A stretch of 64,000 bases of DNA, taken from positions 930,001-994,000 of the forward strand of contig NZ_JACVEG010000001.1 in assembly GCF_014596725.1 (NCBI RefSeq), in the 5' to 3' direction. Each line of letters opens with the position of its first letter. Position 1 is the stretch's first letter. Position numbers and translations under genes: made by a program. Below, in pieces: positions 56,284 to 64,000 of the stretch. Under the pieces are notes generated by a model. That model ran no database searches. It was not told the DNA's origin and saw only the letters and a program-made list of their open reading frames with translations. The stretch is from Vibrio sp. Y2-5. GTDB lineage: Bacteria; Pseudomonadota; Gammaproteobacteria; Enterobacterales; Vibrionaceae.

Positions 56284-57468
56284 ATGGCTTCTCAAGTAAA
56301 AGTTCCTGCAACCTACATGCGTGGTGGAACCAGTAAAGGCGTGTTTTTTAAGCTTGATGACTTACCAACAGCAGCGCAAGTTGCGGGGGAGGCGCGCGAT
56401 AAACTTCTGATGCGCGTTATTGGCAGTCCAGATCCTTATGGCAAACAAATTGATGGTATGGGAGCGGCAACGTCCAGCACAAGCAAGACTGTGATCGTGT
56501 CGAAAAGTGAACGTGCTGATCACGATGTTGATTATCTGTTCGGTCAGGTGTCTATCGATAGTCCGTTTGTCGATTGGAGTGGTAATTGCGGCAACTTATC
56601 TGCAGCCATTGGACCGTTTGCTATTCATGCCGGTCTCATTCCTGAATCGCGGATTCCTGACAACGGCATAGTAGAAGTGCGCGTGTGGCAGGTGAATATC
56701 AGCAAAACTATTGTGGTTCATGTGCCTATCGTTAATGGTTTGGTTCAGGAAACGGGTGATTTCGAACTGGACGGTGTGACTTTCCCTGCCGCTGAAATTC
56801 AAGTCGATTTTATGGATCCTGCTGACGGTGAAGGTTCTATGTTCCCAACGGGTAATTTGGTGGACGATTTAGTCGTCCCGGACGTTGGTACGCTCAATGT
56901 CACCATGATTAATGCAGGAATACCGACTGTTTTTGTTGATGCGGCTGCGATTGGCTATCAGGGCACAGAATTGCAAGATGACATCAATAACGACGTCGAA
57001 GCATTGGCAATGTTTGAAAAAATTCGCGCTTATGGCGCGTTAAAGATGGGCTTAATCCAAGATATAGAAGAGGCGAAAATACGCCAGCATACGCCTAAAG
57101 TGGCGTTTGTTGCGAAGCCGAAAACGTATCAATCGTCGAGTGGTAAAACCGTTCTAGAGTCAGATGTTGATGTACTGGTTAGAGCGCTCTCTATGGGTAA
57201 ATTGCACCACGCAATGATGGGGACAGCTGCCGTCTCCATCGCTGCGGCGGCTTGCGTACCCGGCACCTTAGTTAATTTGGCTGCTGGTGGTGGAGAAAAA
57301 CAATCTGTTACTTTTGGTCACCCGTCTGGAACATTAAGGGTAGGGGCAAAAGCCAGTGCGACAGAACAAAACGGCTGGAAAGTAGAAAAAGCCGTGATGA
57401 GTCGCAGCGCACGAGTGTTAATGGAAGGATGGGTAAGAGTTCCCGCTGAAACCATAGAAACTTGTTAA
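56284..57468 (+). CDS. prpF: 2-methylaconitate cis-trans isomerase PrpF
   Basis: Isomerises the 2-methylaconitate made by AcnD so that the cycle can proceed. 394 residues, diaminopimelate-epimerase-like fold. N-terminal PATYMRGGTSKGVFFKLDDL and VDWSGNCGNLSAAIGPFAI (active-site Cys) are diagnostic. GGAGG ribosome site right after the acnD stop. Confidence 0.95.
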   Translation: MASQVKVPATYMRGGTSKGVFFKLDDLPTAAQVAGEARDKLLMRVIGSPDPYGKQIDGMGAATSSTSKTVIVSKSERADHDVDYLFGQVSIDSPFVDWSGNCGNLSAAIGPFAIHAGLIPESRIPDNGIVEVRVWQVNISKTIVVHVPIVNGLVQETGDFELDGVTFPAAEIQVDFMDPADGEGSMFPTGNLVDDLVVPDVGTLNVTMINAGIPTVFVDAAAIGYQGTELQDDINNDVEALAMFEKIRAYGALKMGLIQDIEEAKIRQHTPKVAFVAKPKTYQSSSGKTVLESDVDVLVRALSMGKLHHAMMGTAAVSIAAAACVPGTLVNLAAGGGEKQSVTFGHPSGTLRVGAKASATEQNGWKVEKAVMSRSARVLMEGWVRVPAETIETC

Positions 57469-57531
57469 GCCAGAACATTATTCCAAGTTGCCTTTGGCGA
57501 CAAAACTTGGGGTATAAAAAGGAGAAGCACA

Positions 57532-59409
57532 ATGTCTGCGTATTTGAAGGAATATCTATGGGCAAAAGAGCAACCGGAATCGTTCTGGCATGCGCAAGCC
57601 CAGAAAATCGACTGGTTTGAATTTCCGCAAACTATTTTAAAGAAAGATGAAAACGGCATCGAACGCTGGTATCCCGATGGTTTGCTCAATACATCTTGGC
57701 TTGCATTGGATTATCACTGCGAGCAAGGTCGAGGCGACCAAACCGCACTCATTTATGATTCGCCTGTGACAGGTAAGAAACAGCGTTATAGCTATTTCGC
57801 ATTACGTGACACTGTAGCGCGTATCGCTGGCATGCTAGCTGACCAAGGTGTCACCAAGGGTGACCGAGTGATTATCTATATGCCGATGATCCCGGAAGCG
57901 GCAATGGCGATGTTAGCTTGTGCTCGTCTTGGTGCAATCCATTCTGTGGTATTCGGTGGTTTTGCACCAAACGAGCTTGCCGTTCGTATTGAAGATGCCG
58001 AACCTAAAGTGATCATGACAGCTTCGTGCGGCATTGAAATCAATAAGGTTATTCCATACAAGCCTATGGTCGATAAAGCCATTATGGATAGCCGCTGGAA
58101 ACCAGAGAAAGTGGTGGTATTCCAACGTCCAGAATGCCTAGCAGACCTAGATAACGAACGCGATTTAGATTGGAGCGCACAGTTCGAGAAAGCGCTGCCT
58201 CATGCGTGTGTACCCGTGTTGGCAACAGACCCGCTCTACATTCTCTATACCTCAGGTACCACGGGTAAGCCGAAAGGCGTGGTTCGTGATAACGGTGGAC
58301 ACGCCGTTGCCATGAAGTACTCAATGAGCTGTATCTACGATATGCCGCAAGACGGCGTGTTTTGGGCAGCGTCAGATGTGGGCTGGGTAGTAGGGCATTC
58401 CTACATTGTGTACGCGCCGCTTATTCATGGTTGCACGACGATTTTATACGAAGGTAAACCTGTAAGAACGCCGGATCCGGGCGCTTTCTGGCGTGTTTGT
58501 CAGGAATACAAGGTGACGGCTTTGTTCTCTGCGCCAACGGCTTTCCGTGCCATTAAGAAAGAAGACCCGAATGGCGATCTTTTAGAGAAGTACAATCTGA
58601 ATCATCTGAAAACGATTTTTATGGCTGGTGAGCGATTAGACCCACCAACTCTAGAGTGGGTGCAAGAGAAAACCAACAAACCTGTGATTGATCACTGGTG
58701 GCAAACAGAAACAGGATGGGCAATTGCGGGCAACCCGACAGGTATTGAACTGATGCCTGTAAAAGCGGGGTCTGCGACTAAGCCGATTCCGGGCTATCAG
58801 GTCGAAATTTTAAACGAAGTGGGTGAGGTTCTTCCGCCCAACCAACAGGGGTTTGTGGCACTGAAAAGGCCGTTGCCACCAAGCTGCTTAACGACAGTTT
58901 GGCGTAACCATGATCGCTTCGAAACGGGGTATTTAGCCCAGTTCCCTGATTATTATGTGTCGGGTGATGGTGGTTATCTGGATGAAGACGGGTACCTGTT
59001 CATCATGGGACGAATTGATGATGTGATTAACGTTGCTGGACACCGACTCTCAACTGGTGAGATGGAAGAGATTGTTGGCGCACACCCAGCGGTGGCAGAA
59101 TGCGCGGTTGTCGGTGTGCATGATGAACTCAAAGGCCAGCTTCCATTGGGCCTAGTTGTATTGAAAGACGGTGTAAAAGTTGATCTAGACTCGTTGGAAT
59201 CTGAATTGATCAGTAGTGTTCGTAGCCATATTGGTGCCGTCGCATGCTTTAAACATGCTTTGGTGGTAGAGCGCTTACCGAAGACTCGTTCAGGAAAGAT
59301 ATTACGCCGTATTATCCGTCAGATTGCAGACGGAGAAAGTTACACTGTCCCTTCTACAATTGATGACCCAGGTAGTTTGAATGAGCTAGAGAAAGTTCTG
59401 CACGTTTAA
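57532..59409 (+). CDS. prpE: Propionyl-CoA synthetase PrpE
   Basis: AMP-forming acyl-CoA synthetase activating propionate for the methylcitrate cycle, 625 residues. ATP-binding YTSGTTGKPKGVVR, the DHWWQTETGW motif of the acetyl/propionyl-CoA synthetase branch, hinge GRIDDVINVAGHRLSTGEME and the catalytic Lys in KTRSGKILRR are intact. Last gene of the operon. Confidence 0.95.
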   Translation: MSAYLKEYLWAKEQPESFWHAQAQKIDWFEFPQTILKKDENGIERWYPDGLLNTSWLALDYHCEQGRGDQTALIYDSPVTGKKQRYSYFALRDTVARIAGMLADQGVTKGDRVIIYMPMIPEAAMAMLACARLGAIHSVVFGGFAPNELAVRIEDAEPKVIMTASCGIEINKVIPYKPMVDKAIMDSRWKPEKVVVFQRPECLADLDNERDLDWSAQFEKALPHACVPVLATDPLYILYTSGTTGKPKGVVRDNGGHAVAMKYSMSCIYDMPQDGVFWAASDVGWVVGHSYIVYAPLIHGCTTILYEGKPVRTPDPGAFWRVCQEYKVTALFSAPTAFRAIKKEDPNGDLLEKYNLNHLKTIFMAGERLDPPTLEWVQEKTNKPVIDHWWQTETGWAIAGNPTGIELMPVKAGSATKPIPGYQVEILNEVGEVLPPNQQGFVALKRPLPPSCLTTVWRNHDRFETGYLAQFPDYYVSGDGGYLDEDGYLFIMGRIDDVINVAGHRLSTGEMEEIVGAHPAVAECAVVGVHDELKGQLPLGLVVLKDGVKVDLDSLESELISSVRSHIGAVACFKHALVVERLPKTRSGKILRRIIRQIADGESYTVPSTIDDPGSLNELEKVLHV

Positions 59410-59460
59410 TCTGCTGTTGTTGGTACATATTTTCTACTTCTATGTTCATGGCGAACATTT

Positions 59461-59487
59461 GTGCTCCGTTCTCGGGGCACTTTTTTT
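59461..59487 (+). terminator. Terminator of the prp operon
   Basis: GTGCTCC - gttctc - GGGGCAC followed by seven T, about 50 bp after prpE. Confidence 0.9.
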
Positions 59488-59605
59488 GCTCCATCATTTT
59501 CCATCTTTCTCTTCACCTTCTAGAACTTAAAAAAATTACACTTTGAAACATTTTGAAAAACAGAGAGTTACTGTTCTATGTATAAATTTAATGAATCAAT
59601 AGGCT

Positions 59606-59638
59606 TTACATATAATAAGTAATGCTTACTATATGTAA
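59606..59638 (+). promoter_or_regulatory. Palindromic operator before the MarR gene
   Basis: TTACATATAATAAG - taatg - CTTACTATATGTAA, a 14-bp inverted repeat with one mismatch, 58 bp before the MarR start. A further TTACATGTA follows at about 59646. Likely the autoregulatory site of the MarR repressor controlling the efflux operon. Confidence 0.7.
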
Positions 59639-59695
59639 TAACTTGTTACATGTACCATCCTGTAAACCTCAAAAACAACCAACATAGGTAATGTT

Positions 59696-60133
59696 ATGAC
59701 AACTCCATCGATAGGGTATTTGCTTTGGGATGTGACTCGCATCGTACGTAAACGCTACGAATCTGCGTCGAGTTCTACATGCTTAACGCTGGCTCAAGCA
59801 AAAGCGTTGTCGCACATCGCTTGTCGACAAGGTGTTAAACAGGTCGATTTGGCGGAAGTGTTAGACATCAAACCTATGACGTTAGTCAGAGTGATCGATT
59901 CACTGGTTGAGGAAGGATTTGTTGAAAGACGTCCTGATCCCACAGACAGACGTGCTCATCTCATTTATTTGCTTCCAGCGGCGGATGAGCAACTCAAAAA
60001 GGTGAAAAGTGTCGCCAATGGTATCTGGGCAGAAGCGCTGGACGGCCTTTCGGAACAAGAAATCGAGCAGTTTGTTAAAACGCTCAATCATATACATAGC
60101 AATCTTTCTTTAGAAAACAAACCAAAGTCTTAA
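59696..60133 (+). CDS. MarR-family regulator
   Basis: 145-residue winged helix-turn-helix repressor (ALSHIACRQGVKQVDLAEVL, DIKPMTLVRVIDSLVEEGFV, ERRPDPTDRRAHLIYL). Heads a tight operon with EmrA- and EmrB-type efflux genes, as EmrR/MprA does in E. coli, so it probably represses the pump until a hydrophobic compound binds. Confidence 0.92.
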   Translation: MTTPSIGYLLWDVTRIVRKRYESASSSTCLTLAQAKALSHIACRQGVKQVDLAEVLDIKPMTLVRVIDSLVEEGFVERRPDPTDRRAHLIYLLPAADEQLKKVKSVANGIWAEALDGLSEQEIEQFVKTLNHIHSNLSLENKPKS

Positions 60134-60151
60134 TTTTCAGGAACACCTCGT

Positions 60152-61222
60152 ATGTCTAATTCCAAACCAGAGCATGAACAACCGGTTTCAACATTAGTGC
60201 CTAAATCGCGTCGTAAAACCAAGCGTGCCGTTATGCTCTTTATCGTCCCTTTACTCGCTGTGGCTGGCGGTGTCGCCATCTATCTGCATGGCGGTAGATA
60301 TGTTGAAACAGAAAATGCTTATGTTAAAGCGGATAAAACTTCCATCACTTCTGAAGTCTCTGGACGTATTGTTGATGTGCCAGTGAAAGAGAACCAGTTT
60401 GTGAAAGCAGGGGACTTGCTGCTTCAAATTGATCCGACGTCATACAAAATCGCCGTCGAACAAGCACGCGCCAATTTGAATGATGTAAAGACCACGCTAA
60501 CGACATTGAAAGCTGAATACCAAAGCAAACTGGCTAACATTGAAGTATCAAAAAGCCAGCACGAATACCTGAAGAAAGAAGAAAAGCGTCAACTTGACCT
60601 ACTGAAGAAGAAGTACACCTCTCAATCACAATATGATTCAGCTCGTCAGAATACGCTTCTGGTTGAACTCGAAGTGAATGCGCTTAAAAAAGGCTTAAAA
60701 CAAGTAGAAGAAAGCTTAGGTGGTGACGTAAATGCACCTATTGAACAGCATCCCAAATATCGTGCAGCAGTAGCTGCGCTCGACAAAGCAGAAAATGACC
60801 TTGCTCACGTGAGTTTGTACGCACCTGCTGATGGTGTTGTGACTAAAGTGGTTGAAAAAGGTCAGTACATTTCACCGGGAAGTCTGGCAATGATGTTGGT
60901 GTCGGATTCAGATATCTGGGTTGAAGCAAACTTCACCGAAACTGAGCTCACTCATGTGAAAGCCGGTCAAGAGGTTGAAGTGAAAGTAGACTACGCTCCA
61001 GGCTTTACTTGGAAAGGTAAAGTGGAAAGTTTAAGCCCAGCTACGGGCGCTGAGTTCTCGGTTATTCCTGCACAAAACGCAACGGGTAACTGGGTGAAAA
61101 TCGCGCAACGTTTACCAATCCGTATTCATTTAGATCAAGAAGAAGGTGCGCCTAAATTGCGTGCTGGTTTGAGTGCTGTGGTAACGGTTGATACTCACTA
61201 TCAACGTCACTTGTCACTGTAA
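60152..61222 (+). CDS. emrA: EmrA-type membrane fusion protein
   Basis: Periplasmic adaptor linking the EmrB-type pump to an outer-membrane channel. 356 residues: one N-terminal transmembrane helix (about 27-47), lipoyl half-motifs (TSITSEVSGRIVDVPVKENQ and later VSLYAPADGVVTKVVEKGQ), a helical coiled coil (about 110-190) and a beta-barrel. Typical HlyD/EmrA length and order. Confidence 0.92.
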   Translation: MSNSKPEHEQPVSTLVPKSRRKTKRAVMLFIVPLLAVAGGVAIYLHGGRYVETENAYVKADKTSITSEVSGRIVDVPVKENQFVKAGDLLLQIDPTSYKIAVEQARANLNDVKTTLTTLKAEYQSKLANIEVSKSQHEYLKKEEKRQLDLLKKKYTSQSQYDSARQNTLLVELEVNALKKGLKQVEESLGGDVNAPIEQHPKYRAAVAALDKAENDLAHVSLYAPADGVVTKVVEKGQYISPGSLAMMLVSDSDIWVEANFTETELTHVKAGQEVEVKVDYAPGFTWKGKVESLSPATGAEFSVIPAQNATGNWVKIAQRLPIRIHLDQEEGAPKLRAGLSAVVTVDTHYQRHLSL

Positions 61223-61235
61223 GCGGAGCTAGACG

Positions 61236-62759
61236 ATGAATAGTCACGTCGAAGCAGTAGCGGAAGAGGAACCATCCAGCAAACGGGCATTTATCACGCT
61301 GTCGGTTATGCTCGCTACTATTATGCAGGCGCTGGATACCACGATTGCAAACGTAGCACTGCCTCATATGAAAGGCACCATGAGCGCAACTCAGGATCAG
61401 ATTTCTTGGGTACTGACGTCTTATATTGTTGCTTCAGCCATCGCGATGCCGTTAACGGGATTTGTGGCTGCACGCATTGGTCGTAAGCGCTTGTTTTTGT
61501 ATTCAGTGGTGGGTTTTACTTTTGCTTCTGTACTTTGCGGTGCAGCACAATCTCTGGAACAAATTATTTTGTTCCGTCTGTTGCAGGGCATTTTTGGCGC
61601 CAGTCTGGTGCCACTATCACAGTCCGTTTTGCTCGATACTTACCCGACAGAACAGCATGGCTCCGCTATGGCAATGTGGGGTGTTGGTGTCATGGTTGGC
61701 CCTATCTTAGGTCCATCACTAGGCGGCTGGTTGACCGAGTATTACAATTGGCGTTGGGTATTCTACATCAACGTACCGTTCGGCATTATGGCGTGGTTGG
61801 GTATTGCGGCTTATGTAAAAGAGACCAAACTCGACCCTGAGCGCCGCTTTGACCTTTTTGGTTTTGCATTGTTGGGTATTGCGATCGGTAGCTTACAGAT
61901 GTTCTTGGATAGGGGAGAATCACTTAACTGGTTCTCAAGCCTAGAAGTGATCGTTGAGGCTTCTTTAGCGGTTATTACCTTCTACATGTTTGCCGTGCAT
62001 ATGTTTACCCATAGGGCGCCATTTCTTGATCCTATGATGTTCAAAGACCGAAACTACGTTGTCGGTTTGTTGTTCGGCTTTATGATTGGGGTAATTTTGC
62101 TGGCAACGATGGCTCTACTTCCGCCATTTTTACAAAACTTCATGGGCTATCCAGTACTGGATGTCGGTTTGTTACTGACGCCCCGTGGTTTCGGAACCAT
62201 GACCGGAATGATGATTGTCGGGCGCTTATCAGGAAAAGTGGATCTGCGCTATCTAGTGACGATTGGTTTGTTACTGATGATTGTTTCACTGTGGCAAATG
62301 ACTAAGTTCTCAGTAGACATTACACGTTGGGAAATTGTCTGGACAGGTACTGTTCAGGGGCTTGGCTTAGGTTTGGTGTTTGTGCCGCTGTCGACATTAA
62401 CCTTCTCTACGTTAGCACCTCGTTACCGGAATGAAGGTACCGCGTTGTACAGTTTAGTGAGAAACATAGGCAGTAGTATCGGTATATCTTTGGTGACGAC
62501 TTATTTGTCTCACCGTGTGCAAATTAACCATGCTGTTTACTCCGAACACATCAATCACTTTAACTCTGCTTTACAAGATGCGGTTCAGAAAGGTGTTTAC
62601 GATCTTTCAACTACCGCAGGGTTAGTGAACTTAAACAACGTGGTGACCAAGCAAGCGTATATCTTCGGTTATCTGCAAGATTTTCGTTTTATGATGTACG
62701 TGTGCATCATCATGCTACCTCTATTGGTCTTATTACGCAGACCGGGAGCCAGTAAATAG
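61236..62759 (+). CDS. emrB: EmrB-type MFS drug efflux protein (DHA2)
   Basis: 507 residues with about 14 membrane helices, the DHA2 family of proton-coupled drug exporters. LDTTIANVALPHMKG (motif D1), GRKRLF and the motif C-like GVMVGPILGPSLGGWL are present. Works with the preceding adaptor. Thirteen bases separate the genes. Confidence 0.93.
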   Translation: MNSHVEAVAEEEPSSKRAFITLSVMLATIMQALDTTIANVALPHMKGTMSATQDQISWVLTSYIVASAIAMPLTGFVAARIGRKRLFLYSVVGFTFASVLCGAAQSLEQIILFRLLQGIFGASLVPLSQSVLLDTYPTEQHGSAMAMWGVGVMVGPILGPSLGGWLTEYYNWRWVFYINVPFGIMAWLGIAAYVKETKLDPERRFDLFGFALLGIAIGSLQMFLDRGESLNWFSSLEVIVEASLAVITFYMFAVHMFTHRAPFLDPMMFKDRNYVVGLLFGFMIGVILLATMALLPPFLQNFMGYPVLDVGLLLTPRGFGTMTGMMIVGRLSGKVDLRYLVTIGLLLMIVSLWQMTKFSVDITRWEIVWTGTVQGLGLGLVFVPLSTLTFSTLAPRYRNEGTALYSLVRNIGSSIGISLVTTYLSHRVQINHAVYSEHINHFNSALQDAVQKGVYDLSTTAGLVNLNNVVTKQAYIFGYLQDFRFMMYVCIIMLPLLVLLRRPGASK

Positions 62760-62771
62760 CCTCTAACAACA

Positions 62772-62803
62772 GAAACGTCCTTAATTGGACGTTTTCTTTT
62801 TTA
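62772..62803 (+). terminator. Terminator of the emr operon
   Basis: GAAACGTCC - ttaatt - GGACGTTTTC followed by a T-rich tract, just after emrB. Confidence 0.88.
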
Positions 62804-62888
62804 ATTTCAAATAAACGCCGTTAGCAGTGCTCTTTTCAACGTTATCTTATAAAATCCAAATAAGCTTAATTTTTAACGGCATACAACC

Positions 62889-63371
62889 ATGTCCAACCTT
62901 TCGATTGTTGCTGCTCGCGCAGAAGATTTAGAAGTACTCAATGATTTGATGTATGAATTGCATCATGAGCATCACTGTGCCTGTCCTGAACATTTTAAAA
63001 CTGCTGAAGAAATCGAACAGGAAAAAAGCATTGGTCGCTATCTCGATGATCCGGAATGTCTGGTTTATGTCGCCAAGCAACATGATTCGATCATTGGTTT
63101 TATCACTGGTCATTTTTGTGAATTAATTTCGACAGTCAGTAAACCTGTGCCTATGGGCAGTATCGATGAACTGTATGTTTTACCTGAGTTTCGCCAACAG
63201 GGTGTTGCTACTTTGCTTTATAAGAAGCTCGAAACAACCTTGATAGATTATGGCGTTAAACAAGTCTTTGTAGAGGTGTGGGCATTTAATCAAAATGCTC
63301 ATCGTTTCTATGAGGATTCAGGATTTGAGCCTCATATTGCATGGCTGAGAAAATCGGTTAAGCATAACTAA
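62889..63371 (+). CDS. GNAT acetyltransferase
   Basis: 160 residues. Acetyl-CoA motif LPEFRQQGVATLLYKKLE (about 97-114) and VEVWAFNQNAHRFYEDSGFE are canonical. A His/Cys-rich stretch HHEHHCACPEHF lies near residue 22. Substrate unknown. It stands alone between the emr operon and the exported Nudix gene. Confidence 0.85.
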   Translation: MSNLSIVAARAEDLEVLNDLMYELHHEHHCACPEHFKTAEEIEQEKSIGRYLDDPECLVYVAKQHDSIIGFITGHFCELISTVSKPVPMGSIDELYVLPEFRQQGVATLLYKKLETTLIDYGVKQVFVEVWAFNQNAHRFYEDSGFEPHIAWLRKSVKHN

Positions 63372-63402
63372 TATAACGAATAAATAACGTAGAGTAAGTT
63401 TA

Positions 63403-64000
63403 GTGTTTCAACGTCGGCTGTTAGAAGTTTTTGCCGTTTTTTGGCTTTTATACCTGTTACCTGTTCAAGCCCAAGAGCAGGAGGGCTCTGCTACGCCTGA
63501 AGTATCAGCTACTCCGTATAAAGGCGCTTTGTGTCTGATTAAGGCGGATGACAAGATTGTTCTGGTTAAGGAAATTATCACCAAACAACTGTCGATTCCC
63601 GGTGGTACCATCAAACCCGGTGAACCACCACAACTTGCTGCTCAAAGAGAAACCTGGGAAGAAACTGGCATTGTTGTTACGGTTGGGGAAGAGCTAGGTC
63701 ATACAGATAAAGCGGTATTCTTTAATTGTGTCAGTTCATCTGAAATTGTTGCTTATCAATACCGTAACTCAATGGGAGGATATGAGTTACCCGTTTGGTT
63801 TGCTCCGCATTATGGTGTTGAAGTGTCGAGTGCAATGCTGATAGATCCGCTATATGTGGATGCAGAGCAATATCGTTTTCCCAACGAGTGGGACTCAACC
63901 ATTGAGATGTTTCAACGTGTTACCGACCAGCCCACTAAATTCGTGACAGACCTTGTTCAGGCAGCTCCGAGTGTTCATCAAACTGAACTGAAATGGATTC
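63403..64000 (+). CDS. Exported Nudix hydrolase, N-terminal part (cut by window end)
   Basis: Open from GTG 63403 to the end of the window. The first 23 residues form a signal peptide (RLLEVFAVFWLLYLLPVQAQ), so the protein is predicted to leave the cytoplasm. The Nudix box is complete: G-x5-E-x7-REx2EExGI, as GGTIKPGEPPQLAAQ then RETWEETGI (about 68-91). Vibrios have proteins that fuse such a Nudix domain to a PAP2 phosphatase; the C-terminus needed to decide this lies outside. Confidence 0.75.
   Translation, partial: MFQRRLLEVFAVFWLLYLLPVQAQEQEGSATPEVSATPYKGALCLIKADDKIVLVKEIITKQLSIPGGTIKPGEPPQLAAQRETWEETGIVVTVGEELGHTDKAVFFNCVSSSEIVAYQYRNSMGGYELPVWFAPHYGVEVSSAMLIDPLYVDAEQYRFPNEWDSTIEMFQRVTDQPTKFVTDLVQAAPSVHQTELKWI

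Noticed and set aside
59821..59830. TTGTCGACAA inside the MarR gene as another prp operator
   Set aside because: It lies within coding sequence, single, and far from any prp promoter; most likely chance.

Overview
The window is chromosomal DNA of a marine gammaproteobacterium, almost certainly a Vibrio or close relative. The evidence is a large sedentary chromosomal integron (VchIntIA-type integrase on the minus strand, followed by more than 20 gene cassettes separated by VCR/VPR-like attC sites of about 100-125 bp), together with Vibrio-style gene content: mglBAC, dgkA-eptA, tctCBA, prpBC-acnD-prpF-prpE and emrAB. The species cannot be fixed from the sequence alone.

Left flank (1-25.0 kb), ordinary chromosome: a galactose ABC transporter operon with a CRP site and two GalR/LacI-type operators; an ABC-F ATPase; a small membrane protein; a divergent pair of amino-acid binding protein and AraC regulator, the latter followed by a LysE exporter; a DUF3859 protein; dgkA-eptA (lipid A phosphoethanolamine modification); a tripartite tricarboxylate transporter (tctC-tctB-tctA); a CobU-like protein that has lost both key catalytic residues, overlapping a CobC-like phosphatase; and a five-gene lactose operon (binding protein, two permeases, LacZ, ATPase). 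The lactose operon has the same GalR/LacI-type operator as mgl, so the two galactoside systems look co-regulated.

Integron (25.0 to about 43 kb): intI, an attI region with two interleaved inverted repeats, then cassettes read on the + strand. Cargo includes a nucleotidyltransferase-like protein, membrane proteins, acetyltransferases, alpha/beta hydrolases, two reverse-oriented toxin-antitoxin pairs, VOC, PhzF, RibD/DHFR-like, methyltransferase, YciI-like, MerR, HAD and histidine-phosphatase proteins, and a membrane-anchored metzincin-like protease. Two cassettes are near-duplicates that hold only a decayed antisense ORF. Most cassette boundaries can be verified internally, because the first bases of a cassette are complementary to the bases just before its own attC. 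The match fails toward the distal end, where attC sites are truncated, chimeric or fossil. The alpha/beta hydrolase cassette at 29.2-30.1 kb carries an 18-bp LexA-type SOS box almost identical to that of E. coli recA.

Transition (43-49.5 kb): small accessory enzymes (DUF1801, DUF4144, GNAT, HAD, isochorismatase-like, Blc lipocalin, PhzF, homocysteine methyltransferase). At least two have attC remnants in front, suggesting an older, eroded part of the array.

Right flank (49.5-64 kb): a stand-alone EAL phosphodiesterase; the methylcitrate-cycle operon headed by a GntR/FCD regulator with four TTGTCGACAA-type operators; a MarR-EmrA-EmrB efflux operon with a palindromic operator; a GNAT protein; and the start of an exported Nudix protein cut by the window end.
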